Origin: Rutidosis leptorrhynchoides
Lineage: Eukaryota; Streptophyta; Magnoliopsida; Asterales; Asteraceae
Assembly (NCBI RefSeq): GCF_046630445.1
Contig: NC_092340.1
Coordinates: 362,370,001-362,434,000, forward strand
Length of the DNA: 64,000 bases
Direction: 5' to 3'
Shown here: positions 23,110 through 36,298 of the stretch, in pieces
How the letters are laid out: each line of letters starts with the position of its first letter
How positions within the stretch are numbered: the stretch's first letter is position 1
Made by a program: the position numbers and the translations under genes
The notes under the pieces: generated by a model
The model's input: only the letters and a program-made list of their open reading frames with translations
What the model was told of the DNA's origin: nothing
The model's database searches: none

Positions 23110-24446
23110 TCAACTATATTTTACATATACTAAATGGGGTGGGTTTGGGTGTCGTCCCCCTCATTCACATTGTAGTTTCAACCTCCATTTCACACTTGCA
23201 TTTTTCATTTTCCTCCCCTCAACTACAACCAACTTACAACAATTACACCGAACTTCAGGGTGCTAACACGTAAATTCTCTAACTTAAAATACAAACTCTA
23301 CCTGAAAACTTCGACAGCCCGTTTCTTCCTACTCGCCGCGAGTTAAATTTCACCGATGAAACGACCCGTCCATATTACTATAAACGCAGTACGTTCTCAT
23401 TGGTCCCATAGCGAGGTATTTGACCTCTATATGATACGTTTTAGAAAATATTGCATTCATTTCATAAAAAGCACATCATTATTATACATGATGCATGTTT
23501 TAAACAAGTGGGCGATTATTTAAGAAATAATCCCCAAAATACATCGGTTTCCAAATACTACACACGAGACGTAACAGTCGAATATAATACATGACAAAGG
23601 TTTTATTGAATGCAACACTTTATTTAAATAAAAGTATGAGACTCCATGCACAACTTGCTCAGATAATGCAACAGCGGAAGACTTTCTTAAGGACCTGAGA
23701 ATAAACATGCGTAAACAGTCAACACAAAGGTTGGTGAGATATATAGGTTTATCATCGATATAAATATAGACCACAAGGTTTCATAGTTATAAATATATGT
23801 ACACTCGCAAGTGTATAAAAGTATTCTATAAGTTGTTGAGCGCTTCGGTAACCATACTTAACCATTAATGTGGCATATTCCCTTTATTATGAAATATCCC
23901 TACACTGTACCAAGTATAGTAAAAACGAAGTACTATGCAACCGTTTACGATACTAGAGCGACTAGCCCGGTTGGGGTTGTCAAACCCGATAGATCTATCA
24001 ATAGGATTTGCGCTTATATGTTCTTACAATATGTAAATATTAGTTACCAAGCTATTAGGGAAGGTATGCAATGTGGTACAACTCAACGTAGAATATATTT
24101 TAAGTACTTGTGTCCATGGTGTAAAACATAAAATGCATGTATTCTCATCCCAAAATATTTTTAGAGTTTAAAAATGGGACTATATACTCACAGTAGTAAA
24201 AGTATATTAATAATAAGTTTTCAACTTATTAAAAATATGACCGTCGTCCTTGGATTCACGAACCTATAACAATAATAACGATTCAGATAATAATACGACA
24301 TATGAATAAAATAAAGCAAGTTCATAGAATACTTATATAATAATTTTTAACATTTTATGTTAGTAGTCCATTGTTAGTAGTCCTTTGTTAGTAGTCCGAA
24401 AAGTCCAACAGTCCAATAATCGGTATATATATATATAATCTTAGAA

Positions 24447-24600
24447 TTACCCCACGACGTATTGTATACGTATTATCTTTGCATCAACCCAGAGATGTAT
24501 TGTATACGTATTGTCTTAGAATTAACTAAGACGTATTGTGTACATATTGTCTTAGGATTTATCAAAACGTATTGTATACTTATTGTGTTAGGACGTACCA
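24447..24600. repeat. Four ~37-bp tandem units GACGTATTGTATACGTATTG in the LTR
   Basis: Four diverged copies of (G/A)ACGTATTGTATACTTATTGT plus a variable TTAGAATTAACTA tail. The partner LTR carries the same array at 40617-40770. Confidence 0.75.
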
Positions 24601-27600
24601 AGAATATTATTATACATATATACAATTACAGAATTAAGCAAGATTATAATATTTTGTTATACTACTGATAACATGTCCAAATATATATAAGATATAGGAA
24701 AATTTAACAAGGATATGGTTAATATAGTTTTTATAATATAAATTTTGTCCATACAACGTTAATTATAGCAGATTTTGTTTTGCTCGCCAAATATTCATTA
24801 CAACTCTGTTTAAAGTGAATCAAATTGCTATGGATTCATTAAGAAGTAAATTTTACAAAACCAATTCGAAAAATCCCAAGTAGTAATTTTTAGAGCTTTA
24901 CCCTCTTTTTGTGTCGGTGGACAGATTTTAAAAAATCCCGGCATCCACCTAATATATGATTTTTGATAAAATACTTCTACTTTGTCTAAAATCATGAAAA
25001 AAATACTGGAAGTCTTATTTACATATATTAACATATTTCCAAAGTCTTAGCCTAGAACTCAAAGTCTAAGATAGGTTTTTAATTCCCAACCCAAAACAGC
25101 CCGCTTTTTACCGAATGGAGATTAAAGGATATATGTTAAGTTTCAAGGTGTTCTTCATATGTACAAGTTATAAGTTCTTATATTAACTTAATATAACATC
25201 ATAATACATATAAATAAGTGTTATTAGAGTTAATTTAGATATATTAGATTAGTTTTTCAAACAAGCTTGGTGTTCACCAAAACAAGTTATAGTTTTTACA
25301 AGTTTTATAAGTATAATAAGATAGCAACTATACAAGGAATTGAACAAGGATTTTGAGAAGTATTTTACCTTGATTATGAAGAGGAAAGTTGCTGAGATTA
25401 AATTATAATATGAGAGCATTCAAGTGTGTGTTTTTAGTTTAAGAAAATGTGGAGTAAAAATGAGTTAAAATGGTCCTTATTTATAAGCTTATAATTTTGG
25501 CTTTTAGTGAAAATATCTAAGATAAGTTAAATTGTATTAAGTCATGCATAACATATTAAATTGATTAGGTCATGGATGAAATATTACACAAATAATTTCA
25601 TATTTCTATTGGTATATACTAATAGTAAATACTTCTAGAAGCTGTGTATAATAGGGTAAAAGTACCGTATGAATGTGAGTAGAATTCTTGAGGAAATTGA
25701 ACGAAAATACTGTAACATCCCGCCTCTTTCCGTTTACTTTTCCGTTTAACTATTTAAATCCCATTATATGTTTATAACATCTCCCGTTAATACGCGTTTT
25801 AAAAATATCTCGTTTAGGTAATTCACGCACCCGCAACCGAAATTGAGGGACTAGTTTCGCCATAGTGCCAAAGAGGTGACTAGCATTTGACTAGTCAACC
25901 CCTTCCTCCCACCTTTTTCATTTCATTTCTCTTTTTCTTTACTACTTTCCAATTTTCTCTCAAACTCCATATCAAAGAATCATCATCTAAATCTAAGCTA
26001 GCGGGTGTCTTGCAAAACAAATTACATATTTGGAATCCTTGCAACTTCCCCTTCGATTCCATACCGACTTCATCAAGTTTGGGTAACTTTCTAAAATCAC
26101 TAGATTTTTATGTTCTTGATATTTTAAACTTATAAAGTTGTTAATTAGTGTCTATGGCTCAAGTCTAACATGAATATATAATTTATATGCTCGATTTCGT
26201 TATTTGAAGTAACTAGCTTGAGTATGAACTTTGGTGTGTTTGATTTGGTGATTTGGTTGTTTTAATATTATTAAATGTTATAAATGCATGCATTAAATTT
26301 ATTCCTAGTATCACTAGCTTCAATTTGATGTATAGGTTGCTTGAGAAAACTCCATAAACTTGATTAGTGATTTTGGTGAAATTGGGTTAGGGTTTGATAA
26401 GCTTGAAATGAATATTTGATGCATTGAATGTCATGAATTATTGTTAGTAAGTAGTTAGTTGTATTGTATGCTCGATTACCTACAAAACGGCATGTTGTAT
26501 GTATGTATTAAATGCCCAAATCATAAATGTGCACTTATCAAATTTGAGTATTAAATGTGTGCATTAATTGATCATTTACTTTGGAAGGTCGATTGTTACA
26601 AATAACGTTTTTGGTTGGTGAAATGTGTTTAGTTGTGTTCTTTGTCAAATTACCTTTCTAACGATATAAGATACGAGTTATAAGTATTAGCGGTTTGCGA
26701 GTTATGCTTGAAAGTGTTTGGAATTGAGACTTAGAAATTTGAGACTGACCAGGTACCAGCTCCCGTGTATTGTCACGGCGCGACAATCCTGGGTCGCGGC
26801 GCGGCCTAAGCCGTGGTCAGGTTCTGACCTCCTTGGTCAAATTTTGAAAAATATTTGGCACCCTATGGACCTCCGATTCATATGAGACTTGTTCTAACAT
26901 GTTTATATATGAATAAAAACCTCGGAAAAATAGTCCGGGACCCGACCCGAACGTGTTGACTTTTTCGTTGACTTTGACCGACCAAAGTTTGACTTTTTGT
27001 CAAACTTAACCAAATGATTATGCAACCTTCCTAACTTGTTTCTACACTTGTATCTTGCATGAAATTTGACAATTTGATTTCACATGCTACATAATCGAGT
27101 CGTAACGAGCCATAGGACTAATTGAACATCTTTGACCTATCGTGTTTACCGTTATTGATACGACCTATTGGTTTAGGTCAAGGCTAGCACTATCCTTCGC
27201 ACACGTTACTTTGTGAAGTACTTTTCATACGTGCACTCAAGGTTAGATCATAGTCCCATCTTTCAAACAACTTTTATGCTTTAAACTATGGGATGAGAAA
27301 CATATACGTATCATACTTTTATACATTGAACATAAGTACGAAAACGAACATTCCACGTACGGGTTTGAATGAAAATCCTCAATTCAATTATCATTAGTTA
27401 CACTTTCAGGGTGTAAACGTGAACTTATATTATGTGATCACATGGGCTTGACGAGCCTCATTCGGACGGTTCGCTACCGTTAGCGGATGAAATATATTTT
27501 CGGGTCTAGTGTATGTTCTAACACTACGCAAAGTGTACAAAACAGTTAAGTTTGATAATTGGGTGCCCGCGAAACAAATAACAACTTTGGAATGCAAATG

Positions 27601-28011
27601 ATTTTGAAAATCATATTATATTAAATCTTGTGGTTCAAATGCAACGTTTACTAAAACACCTATGATTTCACCAACGTTTTCGTTGATAGTTTTCTATATG
27701 TTTTCTCAGGTCCTTGAAAGCTACTTGATACATGCTTCCGCACTCTTTTTGATACTTGCTTGGATGTCGAGTATACATGCATAGTTGGAGCGTCTTTTGA
27801 CTACTTTAATTGTGTCGCATAGGTTTCATTCGTACGTTAAACTTGTAATGTAACTAGTCTTTTGAACTACATTAGTAAACTTGAAACATCCTTTTACTTA
27901 TGAAATGAATGTGACATATTTTGGTCAAACGTCATAATAAAGACTTATGACCACGCAACGGGACCGAAGTAGTCGGCGCCGTCAAACATGATTTGGTCGG
28001 GTCACTACAGA

Positions 28012-28023
28012 TGGTATCAGAGC
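28012..28023 (+). other. Primer binding site of the Tekay element
   Basis: TGGTATCAGAGC, exact initiator Met-tRNA type, two bases after the 5' LTR. Confidence 0.9.
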
Positions 28024-28430
28024 GTTGGTTGTAGGGATTTAGAGTTCATTGGTGTCAACCCCGAGTCATAGGGTACATTAGTGAGTCTAGACTACAACCG
28101 GCATATAGACTTGAAGTAGGAATTACTTGACTACTTGTGCATTATACTCGAACTCGTCTATCATATCTAATTCTTATTCAATCTTAATCTCACGTTACTT
28201 GATTCAATTAACGCGCCACCTTGACTATATGAATTAGTGTCGAATGCACATATGAATTAGGGTAATATAATTTCCGGGATTATATTACGGTGACTCATAT
28301 GAACATTCCGAAATTATGACATAAAGAATTTAAGGCGAGTCAAGGAAAATTTCTCTCTATCCTTATTCCATATCATGGTTAGTATTATTAAGAATACTAA
28401 TCAACGGTATTCATGTGTTTTGAAGGAACA

Positions 28431-28868
28431 ATGCCTCCTCGTCGTGTGCCACGCCATGAGACTCCCGAACAAGCACTACAACGAATGATAGCCACCGCCG
28501 TGGAAGCGGCCATGGCCGATCACTCCTCCAACAATAACAACAACCACAACAACAATCAAGGGGCCGGTAACTCAAGCGAAGGGTGCTCCTACAAAGCCTT
28601 CATGGGGTGCAAACCTCACACTTTTGATGGAACCGGGGGACCGGTTGTGCTCACTCGATGGTTCGAACAAACGGAAGCCGTTTTTAGCATAAGCGGTTAT
28701 CGGGACCAAGATAAAGTCAAATATTCCACCCACACCTTTGCCGGTATCGCCCTCACGTGGTGGAACACGTATGTACAATCGGTGGGTACCGATGAAGCTC
28801 ACGCCCTCTCTTGGGCCGATTTGAGAGAGAGGATGATCGTCCAATTTTTCCCTCGTGAAGAAACCTGA
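28431..28868 (+). pseudogene. Tekay gag N-terminal part, ended by a premature stop
   Basis: Starts MPPRRVPRHE, as is usual for Tekay-type gag. It runs through an Asn-rich linker and a capsid-like region with FDGTGGPVVLTRWFEQTE and WWNTYVQSVG. The frame meets TGA at 28866-28868, then continues open in the same frame with obvious gag sequence ([20 protein letters not shown]). The stop is therefore a nonsense mutation inside gag and not its natural end. The upstream in-frame ATG at 28413 is less likely, since the family begins MPPRR. Confidence 0.85.
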
Positions 28869-31058
28869 AAGCTCGAACAAGAGCTAAGAACTTTAAAGGC
28901 GGTCGGAAACGATCTCAAGGCCTACAATCAACGATACGCCGAGCTATCCTTGATGTGTCCCAACCTCGTGAACCCCAAATCTCAAAGGGTTGAACTCTAT
29001 ATGGATGGTCTTCCAAAGAGCATCAAACAAGGAGTGACGTCATCCAAACCCGCTAATCTACAACAAACTTTGAACATGGCCCGCCAATTGATCAAAACGG
29101 TTGACGAAATCGTAGTTCTGGCACCTAAGGCCGAGGATAAATTGGGCGACAACAAAAGAAAATGGGAAGCCCCCCAATCAATCAACAACTATAACAACAA
29201 CTTCACCAAAAAGCCTTTCACCTCCGACGCCAAGAAAAGTTATGGCGGAAATAAACCCTTTTGCAACAAATGCCACAAACACCACTATGGTGAATGTAGC
29301 AATCTATTTTGCCATCGGTGCCAAAGGGGTGGTCATGTGGCCAACGATTGTAGAAGTGCCGCCCCCGTCGCTCAAAAGGTGCCCAATGCACCAAAACCGG
29401 GTACTTGTTATGAATGTGGCCAAACGGGTCATTTTAGAAATGCGTGTCTGAAGAAGAAAGCCAACACCAACACGCGCGGACGAGCTTTCAACATCAACAC
29501 CAAGGAAGCCCGAGATGAAAATGAATTAGTCACGGGTACGTTTCTCCTCAACAACACTTATGTTACTTGTTTATTCGATTCGGGTGCCGATAAGAGTTTT
29601 GTATCCAAGACTTTGACTCATTCTTTTAACACCCCACCATTTCCACTAGATACCACTTATACCATTGAAGTGGCCAACGGAAAACTATTGAGTGCTGACA
29701 CATATTACCGGGGGTGTACGTTAAACATTTTGGGTAATGAGTTTGAAATTGACTTGATACCCATGGAACTAGGAAGCTTCGATGTAATAATCGGTATGAA
29801 TTGGCTAGCCAAAACGAAATCTCACATCCTTTGTGATCTTAACGCAATCCGAATTCCTATCGAGAATGGTGAACCTTTGATCGTCTATGGTGATAAGAGT
29901 TGCACCGGACTCAACCTCGTTTCATGCATTAAAGTTAGAAAACTACTCCGTAAGGGTTGTTTTGCGATCCTTGCTCACGTTAAGAAAGTCGAGTCCGATG
30001 AGAAGCACATCGATGATGTGCCAATTGTTAGTGACTATTCCGATGTATTTCCCGACGAATTGCCGGGTCTTCCACCTCATCGACCGGTTGAATTCCAAAT
30101 TGATCTTATTCCGGGAGCCGCGCCCGTAGCACGTGCACCATATAGACTCGCTCCATCCGAAATGCAAGAATTGCAAAGTCAAATCCAAGAACTACTTGAT
30201 CGTGGTTTTATCCAACCTAGCCATTCACCTTGGGGCGCTCCGATTTTGTTTGTTAAAAAGAAAGACAGATCCCTACGAATGTGCATTGATTATCGTGAAC
30301 TAAACAAATTGAAGGTTAAGAACCGATATCCTCTTCCTCGCATCGATGACCTCTTTGATCAACTACAAGGGTCTTGTGTATATTCAAAAATCGATCTCCG
30401 CTCGGGTTATCATCAACTAAGGGTTAAAGGGGAAGATATCTCCAAAACCGCTTTCCGAACTCGTTATGGTAGTTATGAATTCCTTGTCATGCCATTTGGT
30501 CTCACTAACGCACCGGTGGTGTTCATGGATCTTATGAACCGCGTGTGCAAACCGTATCTTGACAAATTCGTTATCGTGTTCATCGATGATATTTTGGTTT
30601 ATTCTAAAAGCGAAGAAGAACACGAGGAACACCTCCGACTTGTGCTTGAACTTTTAAGACAAGAACGACTCTATGCCAAATTCTCCAAGTGTGAATTTTG
30701 GTTAAAGGAAGTTCAATTTCTTGGTCATGTTGTAAGGGACCAAGGTATTAAAGTCGATCCAACAAAAATCGAATCCATTAGTAAATGGGAGACTCCTACT
30801 ACTCCTACTCACGTTCGTCAATTCTTGGGTCTCGCCGGATACTACCGTAGATTCATCAAGGATTTCTCTTTGGTTGCTCGTCCTCTAACTGCTTTAACTC
30901 ACAAGGGAAAGAAATTCAATTGGGCGACCGAACAAGAATCCGCATTTCAAATCTTGAAAACAAAGCTAACCACCGCTTCTATCTTGTCACTTCCCGAAGG
31001 CAATGACGATTTTGTTGTGTATTGCGAGCCTCGAAACATGGTTTTGGGTGTGTGTTGA
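28869..31058 (+). pseudogene. Tekay gag C-terminus, protease, reverse transcriptase, start of RNase H
   Basis: Same frame as the gag part. Counting from the Met at 28950: two CCHC zinc knuckles at residues 121-134 and 153-166, aspartic protease DSGA at 210-213, reverse transcriptase about 380-560 with MPFGLTNAP and the catalytic FIDDILVYS at 544-552, then [11 protein letters not shown] and the beginning of RNase H. The frame ends at TGA 31056-31058, followed by TAA at 31065-31067. Residues around the junction read as a shifted and partly deleted RNase H segment, so both a frameshift and a deletion of several tens of bases are inferred. Confidence 0.9.
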
Positions 31059-31082
31059 TGTAAATAACGAAAGTCATTTCTT

Positions 31083-32846
31083 ATGCTTCTCGAACTCGGA
31101 GCCGTTGTCTTTGCACTTAAAATGTGGAGACACTATCTTTATGGAACCAAGAGTACTATCTTTACCGATCACAAAAGTCTCCAACACATCTTCGATCAAA
31201 AGCAACTAAACATGAGACAACGAAGGTGGATTGAAACCTTAAATGATTACGATTGCGAGCTTCGTTACCATCCCGGGAAGGCAAATGTAGTAGCCGATGC
31301 CTTAAGTCGAAAAGAAAGAGCGGTGCCTCTTCGTGTCCGAGCTTTAAACATCACCATCCACACCAACCTTAATAGCCAAATTCAGGTAGCCCAAGATGAG
31401 GCTCTCAAGGATGAAAACGTTTCACACGAGCTCTTGAACATTCTCGTCTCTCGATTCGAAACTAAGGAAATCGGACTCCGATATTTCGCCGGAAGGATTT
31501 GGGTGCCTAGTTATGGGGACCTACGAAGTCTTATTTTAGATGAAGCCCATAAGTCACGATATTCGATTCACCCTGGTGCCAATAAGATGTACCACGACTT
31601 TAAACAACAATATTGGTGGCCGAACATCAAAAGGGACGTAACTACTTATGTTTTCAAGTGTTTGACATGTTCCAAAGTCAAATCCGAACACCAAAGACCG
31701 TCCGGACTACTTCAACAACCCGAGATCCCGCAATGGAAGTGGGAAAGGATAACGATGGATTTTATCACCAAACTACCAAAAACGACGGGCGGTTATGATA
31801 CCATTTGGGTTATTGTTGACCGTCTCACCAAATCCGCACACTTTCTCGCTATGAAAGAAACCGACAAAATGGAGAAACTTGCACAACTTTATATCAAGGA
31901 GATCGTAGCCCGACACGGTGTACCTTTATCGATTATCTCCGACCGAGATGGCCGTTTTGTTTCTAGATTTTGGCGTACCTTGCAAGAAGCGTTGGGAACG
32001 CGTTTAGACATGAGCACCGCATATCATCCCCAAACCGATGGGCAAAGCGAACGCACAATTCAAACCTTGGAGGACATGTTACGAGCTTGCGTGGTTGATT
32101 TTGGAAAAGCTTGGGACAAGCACTTACCTCTCGCCGAGTTCTCTTACAACAATAGTTATCACGCGAGTATTAAAGCCGCACCTTTTGAAGCGCTATATGG
32201 CCGAAAATGTCGTTCACCTCTTTGTTGGGCTGAGGTAGGCGACGTGCAAATCACCGGACCTGAACTCATTCACGAAACAACCGAGAAGATCGTTCAAATC
32301 CAAGATAGGCTTCGGACGGCCCGGAGTCGTCAAAAGTGCTATACCGACAAAAGACGCAACGACCTTGAATTTCAAGTCGGTGACCGCGTCATGTTAAAAG
32401 TCGCACCTTGGAAGGGTGTAATCCGTTTTGGGAAACGCGGGAAGCTAAATCCGCGGTATATTGGTCCTTTTGAAATCTTGGAGTGTATTGGAACCGTTGC
32501 TTATCGTTTAGATCTTCCGCCTCAATTGAGCTCCGTTCATCCTACCTTCCATGTATCTAACTTGAAAAAGTGTCTTGCCGAGCCCGATATCATCATCCCT
32601 CTCGAGGAACTTACTATTGATGACAAACTTCATTTTGTGGAGGAACCGATTGAAATTGTGGATACCTCCGTCAAGACATTGAAACAAAGCCGAATTCCGA
32701 TTGTTAAAGTCTGTTGGAACGCCAAAAGGGGACCCGAGTTTACTTGGGAAAGGCAAGATCAAATGCAAAAGAAATACCCTCATTTATTCCCGATTCCGGA
32801 AACGCTAAATTTAGAGGAAGAAACAACGACTACTACGCCTACTTAA
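31083..32846 (+). pseudogene. Tekay RNase H remainder, integrase and chromodomain-like end
   Basis: Continues in the same frame after the damaged stretch. RNase H features include [13 protein letters not shown] and KSLQHIF. The integrase zinc finger ([11 protein letters not shown]...CLTCSKVK) is about residues 160-205 and the catalytic core contains [21 protein letters not shown] and [21 protein letters not shown]. Near the C-terminus are GPFEIL and [12 protein letters not shown]. It ends with [20 protein letters not shown], the shortened chromodomain-like motif of Tekay/Del. The final stop at 32844-32846 lies about 35 bp before the 3' LTR. The integrase itself looks intact. Confidence 0.9.
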
Positions 32847-32881
32847 ATTTCGGGACGAAATTTCTTTTAAGGAGTAGGTAA
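32847..32881 (+). other. Pre-LTR box and polypurine tract of Tekay
   Basis: TTCGGGACGAAATTTC followed by TTTTAAGGAGTAGGTAA up to the LTR start at 32882. The same box, with AACGGGTAGGTA, borders the 3' LTRs of LTR-B and LTR-C on the minus strand. Confidence 0.7.
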
Positions 32882-35317
32882 TGTAACATCCCGCCTCTTT
32901 TCGTTTACTTTTCCGTTTAACTATTTAAATCCCGTTATATGTTTATAACATCTCCCGTTAATACGCGTTTTAAAAATATCTCGTTTAGGTAATTCACGCA
33001 CCCGCAACCGAACTTGAGGGACTAGTTTCGCCATAGTGCCAAAGAGGTGACTAGCATTTGACTAGTCAACCCCTTCCTCCCACCTTTTTCATTTCATTTC
33101 TCTTTTTTCTTTACTACTTTCCAATTTTCTCTCAAACTCCATATCAAAGAATCATCATCTAAATCCAAGCTAGCGGGTGTCTTGTAAAACAAATTACATA
33201 TTTGAAATCCTTGCAACTTCCCCTTCGATTCCATACCGACTTCATCAAGTTTGGGTAACTTTCTAAAATCACTAGATTTTTATGTTCTTGATATTTTGAA
33301 CTTATAAAGTTGTTAATTAGTGTCTATGGCTCAAGTCTAACATGAATATATAATTTATATGCTCGATTTCGTTATTTGAAGTAACTAGCTTGAGTATGAA
33401 CTTTGGTGTGTTTGATTTGGTGATTTGGTTGTTTTAATGTTATTAAATGTTATAAATGCATGCATTAAATGTATTCCTAGTATCACTAGCTTCAATTTGA
33501 TGTATAGGTTGCTTGAGAAAACTCCATAAACTTGATTAGTGATTTTGGTGAAATTGGGTTAGGGTTTGATAAGCTTGAAATGAATATTTGATGCATTGAA
33601 TGCCATGAATTATTGTTAGTAAGTAGTTAGTTGTATTGTATGCTCGATTACCTACAAAACGGCATGTTGTATGTATGTATTAAATGCCCAAATCATAAAT
33701 GTGCACTTATCAAATTTGAGTATTAAATGTGTGCATTAATTGATCATTTACTTTGGAAGGTCGATTGTTACAAATAACGTTTTTGGTTGGTGAAATGTGT
33801 TTAGTTGTGTTCTTTGTCAAATTACCTTTCTAACGATATAAGATACGAGTTCTAAGTATTAGCGGTTTGCGAGTTATGCTTGAAAGTGTTTGGAATTGAT
33901 ACTTGGAAATTTGAGACTGACCAGGTACCAGCTCCCGTGTATTGTCGCGGCGCGACAATCCTGGGTCGCAGCGCGGCCTAAGCCGTGGTCAGGTTCTGAC
34001 CTCCTTGGTCAAATTATGAAAAATATTTGGCACCCTATGGACCTCCGATTCACATGAGACTTGTTCTAACATGTTTATATATGAATAAAAACCTCAGAAA
34101 AATAGTTCGGGACCCGACCCGAACGTGTTGACTTTTTCGTTGACTTTGACCGACCAAAGTTTGACTTTTTGTCAAACTTAACCAAATGATTATGCAACCT
34201 TCCTAACTTGTTTCTACACTTGTATCTTGCATGAAATTTGACAATTTGATTTCACATGCTACATAATCGAGTCGTAAGGAGCCATAGGACTAATTGAACA
34301 TCTTTGACCTATCGTGTTTATCGTTATTGATACGACCTATTGGTTTAGGTCAAGGCTAGCACTATCCTTCGCACACGTTACTTTGTGAAGTAGTTTTCAT
34401 ACGTGCACTCAAGGTGAGATCATAGTCCCATCTTTCAAACAACTTTTATGCTTTAAACTATGGGATGAGAAACATATACGTATCATACTTTTATACATTG
34501 AACACAAGTACGAAAACGAACATTCCACGTACGGGTTTGAATGAAAATCCTCAATTCAATTATCATTAGTTACACTTGCAGGGTGTAAACGTGAACTTAT
34601 ATTATGTGATCACATGGGCTTGACGAGCCTCATTCGGACGGTTCACTACCGTTAGCGGATGAAATATATTTTCGGGTCTAGTGTATGTTCTAACACTATG
34701 AAAAGGGTGCAAAACAGTTAAGTTTGATAATTGGGTGCCCGCGAAACAAATAACAACTTTGGAATGCAAATGATTTTGAAAATCATATTATATTAAATCT
34801 TGTGGTTCAAATGCAACGTTTACTAAAACACCTATGATTTCACCAACGTTTTCGTCGACAGTTTTCTATATGTTTTCTCAGGTCCTTGAAAGCTACTTGA
34901 TACATGCTTCCGCACTCTTTTTGATACTTGCTTGGATGACGAGTATACATGCATAGTTGGAGCGTCTTTTGACTACTTTAAATTGTGTCGCATAGGTTTC
35001 ATTCGTACGTTAAACTTGTAATGTAACTAGTCTTTTGAACTACATTAGTAAACTTGAAACATCCTTTTACTTATGAAATGAATGCGACATATTTTGGTCA
35101 AACGTCATAATAAAGACTTATGACCACGCAACGGGACCGAAGTAGTCGGCGCCGTCAAACATGATTTGGTCGGGTCGCTACAAATACGAGTATAGCTATC
35201 CTTTATATGTATTGGTATATTATAAAGTGTATTCAATACTTGTAAGGATATATTTACACTCGTAATACATTATATGTAAATACATTTTAACATAAGTTAA
35301 TTACGTTGTTTAAATAG

Positions 35318-35319
<2 letters not shown>

Positions 35320-35371
<52 letters not shown>
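35320..35371. repeat. (TA)n microsatellite in the 3' LTR of LTR-B
   Basis: About 26 units; the partner LTR has a shorter run at 42013-42035, a length difference that arose after insertion. Confidence 0.9.
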
Positions 35372-35374
<3 letters not shown>

Positions 35375-35685
35375 TAAAACTCTTTAAATTAGTAGTATGA
35401 AAATATATATATAATACTTTGTTAATATACATAATGAGATATTTAATTATCATATTTTCAAGTTAAATATATATAAATCCATATATATACACAATAATTA
35501 AACAATTAAACAATTAAATCAAGTTATGACGTTCGTGAATCGTCGGAATAAAAGGGTGACCAAAAGCTTGTGTAAAACTCTTTCCGGAGATTCAAGACTT
35601 ATTAAAATTCATTGCTTATCAAGTCGGAATAATTAAATCATGTAAATAGTATAATCAAGTAGTCAGAAAAATTCGGGTTATTACA

Positions 35686-35722
35686 GTACCTACCCGTTAA
35701 AGAAATTTCGTCCCGAAATTTG
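35686..35722 (-). other. Polypurine tract box of LTR-B
   Basis: On the minus strand: TTCGGGACGAAATTTC, then TTTAACGGGTAGGTAC up to the 3' LTR start at 35685. It nearly matches the Tekay box. Confidence 0.7.
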
Positions 35723-36034
35723 ATCGAGGTCGTCATGGCTAACAATAAGAATGTTATTATGATGAATATAAGTTGATTCATAGGGTTTTATCATGATTGA
35801 GAAATATGGATAAAATAATTCGATTACTCGAAACGTATGAGTGAAGCTATCGTAAAAGAGTGAAATGAGAAAATAGGGATTCGTCTTATCTTTTGACGTC
35901 ATCACGGTTGATCTCCGGATTAAAGAAAATCTTTGTAATCTATATAAGAATTGATTCTTTGGCGATTAAGGAAATTATGATCCTCTTCGATTTAATGCAA
36001 TAATCTGTCTCGATTTCTCTGTCGGATATTTTAC

Positions 36035-36041
36035 TATAAAT
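36035..36041 (+). promoter_or_regulatory. TATA box of the antisense ORF in LTR-B
   Basis: TATAAAT, 90 nt before the ATG at 36125. The surrounding 30 bp (CTCGATT-CTCTGT--GATATTTT) match the equivalent site in LTR-C, so the box is conserved between elements. Confidence 0.4.
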
Positions 36042-36124
36042 CAACCTCCTACGTTTCCTTATTTCCACATCTCCCATCTTTTATACTTTCTTCCTTTCTT
36101 CGTACTTCTAAAACATTCGTCAAT

Positions 36125-36298
36125 ATGCTCCATCCAGTTTTAATTCTTGATATATTCTTGACTATCACATCTGTCATTCTTCTTTTTCATCTTCCACCGG
36201 AGGAATCCGTTAATTTATACTGTGCTCTTGGGTTTATAGTGTTCTTAGTTTTCCCGTGTCTTTATATTGCTATACGCATCGATATACACGGTTTGTAA
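36125..36298 (+). CDS. Antisense small membrane-type ORF of LTR-B (57 aa)
   Basis: Encoded on the strand opposite to the retrotransposon. Begins MLHPVLIL, has a hydrophobic segment about residues 5-21, a conserved LPPEES turn at 23-28, a second hydrophobic segment at about 33-50 and ends IDIHGL. The copy in LTR-C has the same length, start and stop with 40 of 57 residues identical and no gap. By-eye nucleotide differences fall 15, 6 and 20 on codon positions 1, 2 and 3, which is the pattern of selection on protein. Two transmembrane helices are inferred from composition. I know no family. Antisense extra ORFs are known in some plant Ty3/gypsy groups, which is precedent only. Confidence 0.4.
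   Translation: MLHPVLILDIFLTITSVILLFHLPPEESVNLYCALGFIVFLVFPCLYIAIRIDIHGL

Larger units (their letters stand above)
25711..35182 (+). mobile_element. Tekay/Del-lineage Ty3/gypsy chromovirus, complete but defective
   Basis: LTRs are 25711-28009 and 32882-35182 (about 2.3 kb), starting TGTAACATCCC and ending CTACA. The target duplication AATAC is at 25706-25710 and 35183-35187, and the uninterrupted sister LTR (near 41877) shows the empty site. The primer site TGGTATCAGAGC is at 28012-28023. The order gag, protease, RT, RNase H, integrase, and a C-terminal chromodomain-like segment fits the Tekay (Del) clade. About 37 differences between the LTRs (1.6%, by eye). The coding region has stops, so it is not autonomous now. 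Confidence 0.95.

Noticed and set aside
23868-24131. 87-codon plus-strand frame present in both LTRs of LTR-B
   Set aside because: Shared because the LTRs are copies; no domain, and the substitutions between the copies are not concentrated in silent sites.
24462-24668. 68-codon frame repeated in both LTRs of LTR-B
   Set aside because: Produced by the ~37-bp tandem repeat; no independent evidence of coding.
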